Assembly (NCBI RefSeq): GCF_002205645.1
Contig: NZ_NIOF01000001.1
Span: 558,001 to 622,000 of the forward strand
Origin: Roseateles aquatilis
Lineage (GTDB): Bacteria > Pseudomonadota > Gammaproteobacteria > Burkholderiales > Burkholderiaceae_C
Direction: 5' to 3'
DNA length: 64,000 nt
Below are positions 44,907 to 54,642 of the stretch, in pieces. The notes below the pieces were generated by a model. It searched no databases. It was not told the origin of the DNA and saw only the letters and a program-made list of their open reading frames with translations. The translations under genes and the position numbers were made by a program. How positions within the stretch are numbered: position 1 is the first letter of the stretch; each line of letters starts with the position of its first letter.

Positions 44907-47366
44907 ATGCTCATGAACAACCTCGCCGCGCTCTACGTCGACCGCAACATCCGCAGCTTGATGGACGATGGAAGCACACCCGCCAGCCTGCCGCTTCTTG
45001 CGGGACATCCGACCACCGGCAGTCGCTTCGAGCTGCAGAGACGCCATCCGGCCAACGACAACATCCAGCGCCTGGCCTGGACCCTGGAGCAGCTGAAGGA
45101 GGACGCCGCAAGCGTGTGGGACCTTCGCGAGTTTTCCCCGAACACGTTGGCGCAGTTGCCTGTCGAGGCGCTGCTCGAACTCTCGGGCAGGATCGACCAT
45201 CTGCTGTTGCCCGAGCAATGCGCCGGCGCCGACGTTCATCGCTGGCTGCACTACGTGGGCGGCCTCCATCGGCTCAGCGTCAGCCACCCCCGGCTCGAAC
45301 CGTCCGCCCGCATCGACGTGAGCCTCGGACGCTCGCTGAAGGAATTCCAGACCGATCCGGTGACGGCCCTGCGCTGCCACCTCCCCCGGGGCATCAAGCT
45401 CGTGCCCGCTCGCGAGGCGACAACGACAACAGCGATAGAGCTCCCGGCCGAGCCCAAGGCGCCGTGGTTCGCTCGCGCGCTGGGTGCGCTGCGCAAGCCG
45501 CGCGCCGCCCCGCCGGACACCGACCCGGGTCAACACCTGCCGCGCAACTGGCTGGGATTGTCCGGCGAGCTCAGCCGGTGCCTGATCGTCCCTTCCGTGG
45601 CCGCCGTTCCCAGACTCCTGATCGATACCCGCAACAAGGCGTGTCGTTTGCTCGACGCGTTTCCTCGTCCCTTGATCCTGCCCAGCGAGGAACCCCTGCT
45701 GAGCGACGCGAAGCGCATCCTCGCGCGCGCTCCGCGGCGAGGCCGCATCGCGATTTCCCAGGCCGAGGCGACCCTGTTGTACCGCGCGATACAGCTGGTC
45801 CGCGCGACGTTCGCGGCGCCGGGGTGCTCCGGGCCGGTGGAGCGATCGGCGCAGCAATGCCAGGGGCTGAGCGCGCTGATGGCCTGGGTCCGCGAGGCGG
45901 TCGATCCAGCGCAGCGCCGCCAGCGCGAAGCCGCCGCGCGCGCCTGCCGCGCGTCATCGGTCGAACCCGCGCCTCATCCTTCGATCCTGCAATTCGAGGA
46001 GCCTGCGCCCCACCCACATCTGTCCGCCATCGAACTGCCGCCCGCGTCCATCCTCCGCGCGCTGTGGCCGGAGCGCAGCCTGTGGCTCAGGCTGCGTACC
46101 ACCACCGGTCAGATCCGCAACGTCGCCGACTTCCGGAGCGCCCTGCAAGCGTTCGACGGCATCACGCTGGAGCCGGGTCTGTGGCATGGCGGGCTGCCGG
46201 AAGTCTTCGACGCCGCCGCGCTGCACGGCCTCGATCTGGGCAACGTGATGACGCCCATCGACTGGCCGGCGCTGTGGGCATCGGTGGCGAGGCAGCCGGG
46301 GTTGCGCTGGATCGAGCCCCCTCACGGACAGACGCCCCTGGACGTGCCACCGGGCTGGGAATGGGACGACGTCAACAGGCGCTGCCACAGCCCCGCCGGT
46401 CTCGCGGCCATCGCGATCGAAGCGGCTGAGGCGGCCACGGCGGCGGCGGCTGCAGCAGCCGAAGCGGAGGAAGCGCGCGCGCGGGGCGCGGCACTCAACC
46501 AGGCGGCGCCGCGCGGTGACATTCAGGTGATCTCCGACTTCGTCGATGCCACCGACAAGCTGATCGAACGGCTGCATGACAGCGGCAAGCATCGTCAGCA
46601 CACGGGGCGTCACAAGACCATCTTGAAGGCATTGCAGCATTGCCTGCGGAGCGGCCATGCGCCCGCCCTGGCCGAAGCGGCCGCGCTGATCCGGCAGGCC
46701 CCGGGCCACTGCGAGGACGCGAACCTGATGCGCCTGGACAACCTCGATGCGTGGTTGAAGGCAGGCCGGTTGGGATCTCTGAATCAAGCTGCGGAGTTGC
46801 TGCTGCGTCAGGGGATGCAAACGCGCGCGGCGCAGCATGCCGTCGTCGCGAACCCGCTCTACGTCGAGAGCCAGGAGCTCGCCAGCGGCCTGGCCTGGCT
46901 GGTCGACCAATGCCTCGACGACCTGCTGCCGAAGCGCGCCCACGCGACGAGTCAACCGTATTACGGACAGGCGGCGGGCACCAGCCCGCTGATGTCCGCG
47001 CCGCGTCGGCAGTGGCGCACGCGCATGGACTCGCAGGTGCAAGCCCGTGATGCGGTGCTGCGCCAGGAGTTGGACGAAGGGCTGCCCACCTTGCGCGAGC
47101 TGCTCACGCAGGAAAGCGGCCTGGGTCGCAGGATTCGCGACTTCGTCGAGCGGCAACCGGCTTGCGCCAAACGCGCGCAGAAGATCGAGGCCGAGTTCCA
47201 GAAAGCGCATGCCGCCGCCGTCGACGCGGATCCCGACAATCCGCACGCCGGCTGGGACGTCTACCTCGCCAAGGAGGCCGCGCTGATCGACACGGCCATG
47301 GACACGCTGCACCCCGCGCTGGATCCGCTGCTGGCGCGCATCCGCAAGGGCCTGTCGAAGCCCTGA
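44907..47366 (+). CDS. Protein of an unrecognised three-member family (member 3), effector-like
   Basis: 819 residues, no known family. Module N is at about 52-125: VWDLREFSPNTLAQLPVEAL, then HLLLP, Cys and RW, aligned with members 1 and 2. The second helical module is at about 240-305 (LSDAKRILARAPRRG, then IAISQAEATLLYRAIQLVRATF) and probably recurs in the helical region at about 540-640. A central part (about 385-495) is specific to this member (WLRLRTTTGQIRNVADF...PPGWEWDDVNRR). An Ala-rich coiled coil (about 500-530) and a charged helical C-terminus follow. No signal peptide or membrane helix. It could also start at ATG 44913. Secretion and effector function are inferred from layout only. 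Confidence 0.78.
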   Translation: MLMNNLAALYVDRNIRSLMDDGSTPASLPLLAGHPTTGSRFELQRRHPANDNIQRLAWTLEQLKEDAASVWDLREFSPNTLAQLPVEALLELSGRIDHLLLPEQCAGADVHRWLHYVGGLHRLSVSHPRLEPSARIDVSLGRSLKEFQTDPVTALRCHLPRGIKLVPAREATTTTAIELPAEPKAPWFARALGALRKPRAAPPDTDPGQHLPRNWLGLSGELSRCLIVPSVAAVPRLLIDTRNKACRLLDAFPRPLILPSEEPLLSDAKRILARAPRRGRIAISQAEATLLYRAIQLVRATFAAPGCSGPVERSAQQCQGLSALMAWVREAVDPAQRRQREAAARACRASSVEPAPHPSILQFEEPAPHPHLSAIELPPASILRALWPERSLWLRLRTTTGQIRNVADFRSALQAFDGITLEPGLWHGGLPEVFDAAALHGLDLGNVMTPIDWPALWASVARQPGLRWIEPPHGQTPLDVPPGWEWDDVNRRCHSPAGLAAIAIEAAEAATAAAAAAAEAEEARARGAALNQAAPRGDIQVISDFVDATDKLIERLHDSGKHRQHTGRHKTILKALQHCLRSGHAPALAEAAALIRQAPGHCEDANLMRLDNLDAWLKAGRLGSLNQAAELLLRQGMQTRAAQHAVVANPLYVESQELASGLAWLVDQCLDDLLPKRAHATSQPYYGQAAGTSPLMSAPRRQWRTRMDSQVQARDAVLRQELDEGLPTLRELLTQESGLGRRIRDFVERQPACAKRAQKIEAEFQKAHAAAVDADPDNPHAGWDVYLAKEAALIDTAMDTLHPALDPLLARIRKGLSKP

Positions 47367-47393
47367 GCCCGCGCCGCGGCGGGTCCCGCGGGC

Positions 47394-48173
47394 CTAGACC
47401 TCCAGCCACTCCTTGCGCACGTAGGCGTTCGCCCGCAGGTCGGCGGGCGTGCCCTCGAAGACGATGCGCCCGTGGCCCATCACGTAGCAGCGCTCGGAGA
47501 TCTCCAGCGCGATGGCCAGCTTCTGCTCGACCAGCAGCACCGACACGCCGCGCCGCTTGAGCTCCTTCAGGTACTCCGCCACCAGCTCGACGATCTTGGG
47601 CGCCAGGCCCTCGGTGGGCTCGTCGATCATGATCAGGTCGGGGTCGCCCATCAGGGTGCGGCACAGCGTCAGCATCTGCTGCTCGCCGCCGGACAGCACG
47701 CCGGCCTCGGTGTGCTGGCGCTCCTTCAGGCGCGGGAACATCGCGTACATGTCGTCGAAGCCCCAGCGGGCCGGCTGGCCGCGCCGGCCGCCCTTCTCGC
47801 CCAACATCAGGTTCTGGTGCACCGTGAGCTTGGGAAAGATGTCCCGGTTCTCCGGCACGTAACCGATGCCCTGATGCGCGATCTCGTAGGCCTTCTGGCC
47901 CAGCAGCGCCTTGCCGCCCCAGCTCACCGAGCCGGTGCCGTCCACCTGGCCCATGATGGTCTTCACCGTCGTCGACCGGCCCGAGCCGTTGCGGCCCAGC
48001 AGGCTGACGATCTCGCCTGGGCGCACCTCCATGGTCACGCCGTGCAGCACATGGCTCTTGCCGTAGAAGGCGTGAACGTTCTCCAGCTTCAGCGCCCGTG
48101 TCCCGGCCGGCGTCGCGCCGGCGGACGCGGCGCGCATCGCGCCCACGTTGGTGTCGTTGATCGCCGTGCTCAT
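47394..48173 (-). CDS. livF: Branched-chain-type ABC transporter ATP-binding protein, LivF-like
   Basis: 259 residues. The Walker A motif reads GRNGSGRST, with Arg in place of the usual Lys. The signature LSGGEQQM, Walker B LIMIDEPTEGL and switch region LLVEQKLA are normal for LivF. The first 25 residues are a non-conserved extension. Its start overlaps livG by 4 bases (ATGA). It is the last gene of the transport operon. Whether the Arg form still hydrolyses ATP is uncertain; LivG has an intact Lys. Confidence 0.92.
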   Translation of the reverse strand: MSTAINDTNVGAMRAASAGATPAGTRALKLENVHAFYGKSHVLHGVTMEVRPGEIVSLLGRNGSGRSTTVKTIMGQVDGTGSVSWGGKALLGQKAYEIAHQGIGYVPENRDIFPKLTVHQNLMLGEKGGRRGQPARWGFDDMYAMFPRLKERQHTEAGVLSGGEQQMLTLCRTLMGDPDLIMIDEPTEGLAPKIVELVAEYLKELKRRGVSVLLVEQKLAIALEISERCYVMGHGRIVFEGTPADLRANAYVRKEWLEV

Positions 48174-48958
48174 GCGTGCGCCCCCGCGGCGTGCGACTCG
48201 GCCAGCACCGATCCCAGGTAGGCCTCCTGCACCCGCGCGTTGGCCCGCACCGCCTCGGGCGTGTCGAAGGCGATCACCTCGCCGTAGACCAGCACCGCGA
48301 TCTTGTCGGCCAGCCCGAAGACCACGCCCATGTCGTGCTCCACCGTCAGCAGCGTGCGGCCCTCCGTGACTTGCCGGATCAGCTGGATGAAGCGACGCGT
48401 CTCGCTCTTGCTCATGCCGGCCGTGGGCTCGTCGAGCAGGATCACCTTCGCGCCGCCGGCGATCGTGATGCCGATCTCCAGCGCGCGCGCCTCGGCGTAG
48501 GTCAGGTTCATCGCCGGCACGTCGCGCTTCTTGTCGAGATGGATCTGCACCAGCAGTTCCTCGACGCGATCGTTGACGTCGTCCATGCCCGCGAGGAACT
48601 TCCAGAACGCGTAGCGGTGGCCCATGGACCACAGCAGCGCGCAGCGGATGTTCTCGAAGACCGACAGCCGCGTGAACAGGTTGGACACCTGGAAGCTGCG
48701 CGACAGGCCGCGGCGGTTGATCTGGTACGGCGGCAGCTGGTCGACGCGCTCGCCGAAGAGCCGGATCTCCCCGCTGGTGGGCGCGAAACGGCCGCTGACC
48801 AGGTTGAACAGCGTCGACTTGCCGGCGCCGTTCGGGCCGATGATCGCGACGCGCTCGCCGGGCTTCACCGCCAGGTCGGCGCCGCGGATGATCTCGCTCT
48901 TGCCGAAGCTCTTGCGGACCGACTTCAACTCCAGCGCATAAGGTCCAGGTCCGCTCAC
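48170..48958 (-). CDS. livG: Branched-chain-type ABC transporter ATP-binding protein, LivG-like
   Basis: 262 residues from GTG 48958 (GTGA overlap with the permease stop). Walker A GPNGAGKSTLFNLVSG is intact. The signature position reads LTYAEARALEIG, a relaxed form of the usual LSYGxQRxLEIA, and Walker B is VILLDEPTAGM. H-loop: VEHDMGVVFGLADKIAV. It works with LivF. Confidence 0.93.
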   Translation of the reverse strand: MSGPGPYALELKSVRKSFGKSEIIRGADLAVKPGERVAIIGPNGAGKSTLFNLVSGRFAPTSGEIRLFGERVDQLPPYQINRRGLSRSFQVSNLFTRLSVFENIRCALLWSMGHRYAFWKFLAGMDDVNDRVEELLVQIHLDKKRDVPAMNLTYAEARALEIGITIAGGAKVILLDEPTAGMSKSETRRFIQLIRQVTEGRTLLTVEHDMGVVFGLADKIAVLVYGEVIAFDTPEAVRANARVQEAYLGSVLAESHAAGAHA

Positions 48959-50349
48959 AGCGATTCCCTCCGCTTGATCTCTTTCTCGATCTCTTCCTGC
49001 GCCTTGTCCCATTCCGCCTTGAACTGGCGGCGCAGCAGCTCGAACAGCCCCAGCCCGGTGACCAGCACCAGCCCCGCGCCGAACCACGATTCGACGCTCC
49101 TGGCGTTGAACGCCAGGCCCAGGTAATGCATCTGCGGCCCGAGCGCCTCGTTGAGCTGCAGGTGATAGAGCATCTCCACCATCGCCGAGCCGCCCACCAG
49201 CATCGTCAGCGCCGCGCCGGCCAGGCCCAGGTAGGACGGCCACAGGCGCCCCAGCTTGCCGAAGGCCGCCAGGCGCAGGTTCATCATGATCAGCGAGGCG
49301 ATGCCGCCCGGCGCGTACATCACCATGAACAGGAACACCAGGCCCAGGTAGAGCAGCCACGCCTTGGTCAGCTCCGACAGCAGCACCAGCGCCACCACCA
49401 TCAGCACGGCGCCGATGATCGGACCGAAGAAGAAGGTCGCACCGCCCAGGAAGGTGAACAGCAGGTAGGCGCCAGAGCGCGCCGCGCCGACGACCTCGGC
49501 GGTGACGATCTCGAAGTTGATCGCCGACAGGCCGCCCGACACGCCCGCGAAGAAGCCCGCGATCAGGAACGCCAGGAAGCGCACCCACTGCGTGTCGTAG
49601 CCGATGAACTCGACGCGCTCGGGGTTGTCGCGGACCGCGTTGAGCATGCGGCCCAGCGGCGTGCGCGTGAACGCGAACAGCAGCGCGGTGCAGACGAAGC
49701 AATAGACGGCGATCAGGTAATAGACCTGGATCTGCGGGCCAAAGGTGATGCCCATCACCGCCTTGCCGACGACGCGGTTGCTGGAGACGCCGCCCTCCCC
49801 GCCGAAGAACTCCGGCAGCATCAGCGACATCGACCAGATCAACTCGCCCAGGCCCAGCGTGATCATCGCGAACGGCGTGCCGGACTTCTTCGTCGAGACA
49901 TATCCGAACAGCGCCGCGAAGCACAACCCGGCGATGCCGCCGACGATGGGGATCAGGCTGACCGGCAGCGCCAGTTGGCCCCCGCCGACCATGTTGAGCG
50001 TGTGGATCGCCAGGTAGGCGCCCAGGCCGCTGTAGACCGCGTGGCCGAAGCTCAGCATGCCGCCCTGCCCCAGCAGCAGGTTGTAGGACAGGCACGCGAT
50101 GATCGCGATGCCCATCTGCGTCAGCATGGTCTGCGCCAGGCTGCTGGTCCAGAGCAGCGGCGCCACCAGCAGCGCCAGCGCGTAGAAGCCCCACACGATC
50201 CAGCGGCCGACGTTGTGCGGCTTGAAGTGATAGGTCTGGCCGCGCGGCACGGCGCGGCGGGACGCTGCCGCGCCGCCGGTGGCGGGCGCAGCGCCCGTGG
50301 TCGGATCCGGCGACGCGGGCGTCGGGGAAGGCGTCATCACAGCAGACAT
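48955..50349 (-). CDS. livM: Branched-chain-type ABC transporter permease, LivM-like
   Basis: 464 residues with about ten transmembrane helices. It has the LivM segment LLGQGGMLSFGHAVYSGLGAY and the EAA-like loop RTPLGRMLNAVRDNPERVEFIGYD. The N-terminal 45 residues are a Pro/Ala-rich extension. A charged tail at the C-terminus (KAEWDKAQEEIEKEIKRRES) is unusual for LivM. The stop overlaps livG by 4 bases; 3 bases separate it from livH. Confidence 0.94.
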   Translation of the reverse strand: MSAVMTPSPTPASPDPTTGAAPATGGAAASRRAVPRGQTYHFKPHNVGRWIVWGFYALALLVAPLLWTSSLAQTMLTQMGIAIIACLSYNLLLGQGGMLSFGHAVYSGLGAYLAIHTLNMVGGGQLALPVSLIPIVGGIAGLCFAALFGYVSTKKSGTPFAMITLGLGELIWSMSLMLPEFFGGEGGVSSNRVVGKAVMGITFGPQIQVYYLIAVYCFVCTALLFAFTRTPLGRMLNAVRDNPERVEFIGYDTQWVRFLAFLIAGFFAGVSGGLSAINFEIVTAEVVGAARSGAYLLFTFLGGATFFFGPIIGAVLMVVALVLLSELTKAWLLYLGLVFLFMVMYAPGGIASLIMMNLRLAAFGKLGRLWPSYLGLAGAALTMLVGGSAMVEMLYHLQLNEALGPQMHYLGLAFNARSVESWFGAGLVLVTGLGLFELLRRQFKAEWDKAQEEIEKEIKRRESL

Positions 50350-50352
50350 CGA

Positions 50353-51354
50353 TCAGCCCTCCCGCGTGCCGAGCAGGCCCTTGGGCCGGAAGATCAGGAT
50401 CAGCACCATCAGCAGGTAGGGCAGGATGGGCGCGACCTGGGCGAGCGTCAGCTTGAGCAGCGGATAACCGAAGGTGTCGGGGCCGAGCTTGAAGGCCTGC
50501 GCCAGCGACACGTCCACCGTCAGCGGCAGCGTCTGCAGCAGGCCGATCAGCAGCGACGCCACGAAGGCGCCGGCCAGCGAGCCCACGCCGCCGACCACCA
50601 CCACCACGAAGATGATGGAGCCCACGATCACCGCCATCGACGGCTCGGTGACGAAGGTGATGCCGCCGATCACGCCGGCCAGCGCCGCCAGCGCGCAGCC
50701 GCTGCCGAAGACCAGCATCAGCACGCGCGGCACGTTGTGGCCCAGGGACTCGACCATCTCCGGATGCGTCAGCGCCGCCTGGATGACCAGGCCGATGCGG
50801 GTGCGCGTGAGCAGCAGCCACAGCGCCAGCAGCATGAACAGCGCCACCACCATCATGAAGGCGCGCGTCAGCGGGAACTTGGAACAACTTGCCGCGGCGC
50901 ACAGCGCGGCGGGCGCGTCGCCCCAGACCATCTGGAGGCTCTGCCCGGGCGCATGCACCAGCGTGAACGCCGCGCCCTGCAACGACGGCGGCGGCGGGAA
51001 CGGCACCGCCGTGCGGCCCCAGACAAGCTGGACCAGCTCCAGCACCACGTACGACAGGCCGAAGGTGATGAGCAGCTCCGGCACGTGCCCGAACTTGTGG
51101 ACGCGCCGCAGCGCGCCGCGCTCGAACAGCGCCCCGCAGGCGCCGACGAGCAGCGGGGCCGCGATCAGCGCCGGCCAGAACCCGATCCATCCGGCGATCG
51201 TGTACGCGAAGTACGCGCCCAGCATGTAGAAGCTCGCATGCGCGAAGTTCAGCACGCCCATCATGCTGAAGATCAGCGTCAGGCCGGAGCTGAGCATGAA
51301 CAGCAGCAGCCCGGACGACAAGCCGTTCAGCAGGTTGATCAGTATCTGTTCCAA
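50353..51354 (-). CDS. livH: Branched-chain-type ABC transporter permease, LivH-like
   Basis: 333 residues. It starts MEQILINLLNGLSSGLLLFM, with the hallmark SGLTLIFSMMGVLNFAHASFYMLGAY and about eight helices. The loop RTRIGLVIQAALTHPEMVESLG is the usual contact with the ATPases. It is followed by livM after 3 bases. Confidence 0.95.
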   Translation of the reverse strand: MEQILINLLNGLSSGLLLFMLSSGLTLIFSMMGVLNFAHASFYMLGAYFAYTIAGWIGFWPALIAAPLLVGACGALFERGALRRVHKFGHVPELLITFGLSYVVLELVQLVWGRTAVPFPPPPSLQGAAFTLVHAPGQSLQMVWGDAPAALCAAASCSKFPLTRAFMMVVALFMLLALWLLLTRTRIGLVIQAALTHPEMVESLGHNVPRVLMLVFGSGCALAALAGVIGGITFVTEPSMAVIVGSIIFVVVVVGGVGSLAGAFVASLLIGLLQTLPLTVDVSLAQAFKLGPDTFGYPLLKLTLAQVAPILPYLLMVLILIFRPKGLLGTREG

Positions 51355-51503
51355 GACTTCACCCTCACTTCATCCTCTCTGCACGAGCCGGGCCGGCGCG
51401 GATCCCGCCGCGGGCGGGCCGAGGTCGGGTCCGGGCGCGGCGCCGCGCGCCCGTACGGCGAGCACCGCAGGCCCGAGATCGGCTCGCGCGGCAGCCCGAC
51501 GCG

Positions 51504-52763
51504 TCAACCCGGGCGCTTCATCTGGCAGGACGTGGGCGTGCTCGAAACATACGCGTCATAGGTCTTCACGGGCGCGAAGTTGAAACCCGTGTTCTCCACG
51601 TTGTACGGATGCTTGGCGTCGACCTTCTCCCAGCGCGAGATGTACAGCGCCTGCTGCAGCTGGTGGTCGGTCTTGCGCATCTCGACGTCGCCGTTGAAGC
51701 TCTTGAACTTGAGCCCTTCCAGCGCCGCGGCGACCTTCACCGGATCGGTGCTCTTGGCCTTGGCCATCGCGGCGCTCAGCGCGGTGTAGATATGGATGAC
51801 GCTGCCGGTGTAGAAGTCGTCGTTGAACTTGGCCTTGAACTCGTTGGCCCACTGGTCCATCTGGCCGCCCATGTTGTTGTAGTTGTAGGCCGCCTGGTAG
51901 ACGCGGCCGGCGCCCGCCGCGCCCATGGCCGTCGGCGTGCCGGTGACGCCGGCGTAGTAGGTGTAGAACTTGCCGTTGTAGCCGGCCTCGCTGGCGGCCT
52001 TGATCAGCAGCGCCAGGTCCGAGCCCCAGTTGCCGGTGATCACCGTGTCCGCGCCGCTGGCCTTGATCTTGGCCACGTAGGGCGCGAAGTCGCGCACCTG
52101 CGCCAGCGGGTGCAGGTCCTCGCCGACGATCTGGACGTCGGGCCGCTTCTTGGCCAGCCCTTCCTTGGCGTACTTGGCGACCTGATGGCCGTGCGCGTAG
52201 TTCTGGTTGAGCAGGTAGACCTTCTTGACGTCCGGCTGGTCCTTCAGGAAGGTGGTGATGGCCTCCATCTTCATCGACGTGTCGGCGTCGAAGCGGAAGT
52301 GCCAGTAGCTGCACTTGCTGTTGGTCAGGTCGGGGTCCACCGCGGAGTGGTTGAGGTAGACCACCTCCTTGCCGGGATTGCGCTCGTTGTGCTTGTTGAC
52401 CGCGTCGATGATGGCCAGCGCCGCCCCCGAGCCGTTGCCCTGCGTCACGTAGCGCACGCCCTGGTCGATCGCCGACTTCAGCGCGTTGAGCGATTCCGCC
52501 GGGCTCAGCTTGTTGTCGATGGCGATGACCTCGAACTTCACGCCGGCCGGGTTGCTCGCGTTGAACTTCTCGGCGAAGAACTGGAAGGACTTCACCTGGT
52601 TCTGGCCCACCGGGGCCATCAGGCCGGACAGCGGATCGATCCAGGCGATCTTCACGGTCTCGCCCTTTTGCGCGTGGGCGCCGGCGGCCGCGAAGAGGGC
52701 CAGCGCGGCGACGGCCAGCGGCCGGGCCAGGGGGGTGATCGAACGCGTGCTGTGCTTGCTCAT
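51504..52763 (-). CDS. ABC transporter periplasmic substrate-binding protein (LivJ/K fold)
   Basis: 419 residues with a signal peptide (...LAVAALALFAAAGAHAQ, cleavage near 32). The Peripla_BP_6 domain carries VKIAWIDPLSGLMAPVGQNQ at its start. Two domains with hinge (KKVYLLNQNYAHGHQVAKYA) follow. Linkage to an acyl-CoA ligase rather than amino acid enzymes suggests an organic acid ligand, not Leu/Ile/Val. It is 149 bp upstream of livH on the same transcript. Confidence 0.92.
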   Translation of the reverse strand: MSKHSTRSITPLARPLAVAALALFAAAGAHAQKGETVKIAWIDPLSGLMAPVGQNQVKSFQFFAEKFNASNPAGVKFEVIAIDNKLSPAESLNALKSAIDQGVRYVTQGNGSGAALAIIDAVNKHNERNPGKEVVYLNHSAVDPDLTNSKCSYWHFRFDADTSMKMEAITTFLKDQPDVKKVYLLNQNYAHGHQVAKYAKEGLAKKRPDVQIVGEDLHPLAQVRDFAPYVAKIKASGADTVITGNWGSDLALLIKAASEAGYNGKFYTYYAGVTGTPTAMGAAGAGRVYQAAYNYNNMGGQMDQWANEFKAKFNDDFYTGSVIHIYTALSAAMAKAKSTDPVKVAAALEGLKFKSFNGDVEMRKTDHQLQQALYISRWEKVDAKHPYNVENTGFNFAPVKTYDAYVSSTPTSCQMKRPG

Positions 52764-52971
52764 GCTTGTCTCCTGATGTGGTTTTGGTGCAAGGCTGTTC
52801 CGAAAGCGACGGACTGCGCGGACTGCTGGGACGGGGATCAGTGAAGGGCGAAGAACTCCTGGAAGCGACCCGACCGGATCGGGCAGCGCCGCGGACCGCG
52901 ACGCGAGACGACCGACGACGATGGCGCGCGGATGGAACGGGCGGCCGCGGCGACGCGAGGCCGGACCACGC

Positions 52972-54642
52972 TCAGCAGCCGGGCAGTTGGTGGGACTTGA
53001 ACTGCTCGCGCAACTTCAGCTTGAGCATCTTGCCGGTGGCGGTGTGCGGGATCTCGTCGACGAAAACGACGTCGTCGGGCACCTGCCACTTGGCGATCTT
53101 GCCCTCGTAGAACCCGAGCACGTCCTCGCGCGTCAGCGCGGCGCCGGCCTCGCCGGGCTTGCGCACCACGACCAGCAGCGGGCGCTCGTCCCACTTCGGA
53201 TGCGGCACCGCGATCACCGCGGCCTCGTGCACGGCGGGGTGGGCCATGGCGATGTTCTCGACGTCGATGGAGCTGATCCATTCGCCGCCGGACTTGATGA
53301 CGTCCTTGCTGCGGTCGGTGATCTGCATGAAGCCGTCGGCATCGATGGCGGCCACGTCCCCGGTGGGGAACCACAGGCCCGCGTCGCGCCCGTCCGCGCC
53401 CGCGACGCGAATCAGCGGCGAGCCGTCATGTCCGAAGTAGCTCTCGATCACCCACGGGCCGCGCACGACCAGGTTGCCGGAGCTCTTGCCGTCCCACGGC
53501 AGTTCGCGGCCGGCATCGTCCACGACGGTCATGTCGACGCCGAAGATGGCCTTGCCCTGCTTCTCCAGCAGGCGGCGCTGCTGCTCCTGGGGCAGCTCCA
53601 GTTGCCGGCTGCTCAGCCGCGACAGCGTGCCCAGCGGCGACATCTCGGTCATGCCCCAGGCGTGGATCACGTCGACGCCGTAGTCGTCCATCAGCGTGCG
53701 CAGCATCGCCGGCGGACAGGCGGAGCCGCCGATCACCGTGCGCTTGAAGGTCGAGAACTTGAGCTGGTTGGCGCCGACGTAGTTCAGCAGGCCCAGCCAG
53801 ACGGTGGGCACGCCGGCGCTGAAGGTGACCTTCTCGGTCTCGAAGAGCTCGTACAGCGACTTGCCGTCCAGGTGCGGGCCCGGCATCACCAGCTTGCAGC
53901 CCACCAGCGCGGTGCTGTACGGCAAGCCCCAGGCGTTGACGTGGAACATCGGCACGACCGGCAGGATCACGTCGCGGCGCGACGCGGCCATCGCGTCCGG
54001 CAGCGCCGCGCCGTAGGCGTGCAGCACCGAGCTGCGATGGCTATAGACGGCGCCCTTGGGATGGCCGGTGGTGCCGCTGGTGTAGCAGATGCTCGAGGCG
54101 GTGTTCTCGTCGAACTCGGGCCAGACGTAGCGACCGTCCTCGGCCTCGACCAGTTCCTCGTAGCAGCGCAGGTTGGGGATGGCGGTCTGGGCCGGCATGT
54201 GGGCGCGGTCCGTCATCAGGATGAAGTGCCGGACCTGGGGTAGCTGCGCGGCGATCTTCTCGACCAGCGGCAGGAAGGTCAGGTCGAAGCACAACGCGCG
54301 GTCGTCGGCATCGTTGGCGATCCACGCGATCTGCTCCGGGAACAGGCGCGGATTGATGGTGTGGCAGACCAGGCCGGAGCCCGAGGTGCCGTAGTAGATC
54401 TCCAGGTGGCGATAGCCGTTCCAGCCCAGCGTGCCGACGCGCTCGCCGGCCGAGAGCCCCAGCCGCGCGAGCGCCTGGGCCAGCTGGCGGGAGCGCAGCT
54501 CCACCGCCGCCCACGTGGTGCGGTGCAGGTCGCCCTCGACCCGCTTGCTCACGATCTCGGTATCCCCGGAATGTCGCGCCGCGTGCTGGATCAACGAGGA
54601 GATCAGCAGCGGCATCGACATCATCTGGCCCATCAGTGCCAT
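52972..54642 (-). CDS. AMP-forming acyl-CoA synthetase (fatty/organic acid--CoA ligase)
   Basis: 556 residues. The AMP-binding P-loop [20 protein letters not shown] is at about 185-205. [12 protein letters not shown] (A5), [13 protein letters not shown] (A7), [15 protein letters not shown] (A8) and [12 protein letters not shown] with the catalytic Lys (A10) follow. The enzyme activates a carboxylic acid to its CoA thioester. It is first in line before the binding protein and liv genes, indicating coupled import and activation. Chain length or aromatic nature cannot be read reliably from sequence. Confidence 0.92.
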   Translation of the reverse strand: MALMGQMMSMPLLISSLIQHAARHSGDTEIVSKRVEGDLHRTTWAAVELRSRQLAQALARLGLSAGERVGTLGWNGYRHLEIYYGTSGSGLVCHTINPRLFPEQIAWIANDADDRALCFDLTFLPLVEKIAAQLPQVRHFILMTDRAHMPAQTAIPNLRCYEELVEAEDGRYVWPEFDENTASSICYTSGTTGHPKGAVYSHRSSVLHAYGAALPDAMAASRRDVILPVVPMFHVNAWGLPYSTALVGCKLVMPGPHLDGKSLYELFETEKVTFSAGVPTVWLGLLNYVGANQLKFSTFKRTVIGGSACPPAMLRTLMDDYGVDVIHAWGMTEMSPLGTLSRLSSRQLELPQEQQRRLLEKQGKAIFGVDMTVVDDAGRELPWDGKSSGNLVVRGPWVIESYFGHDGSPLIRVAGADGRDAGLWFPTGDVAAIDADGFMQITDRSKDVIKSGGEWISSIDVENIAMAHPAVHEAAVIAVPHPKWDERPLLVVVRKPGEAGAALTREDVLGFYEGKIAKWQVPDDVVFVDEIPHTATGKMLKLKLREQFKSHQLPGC

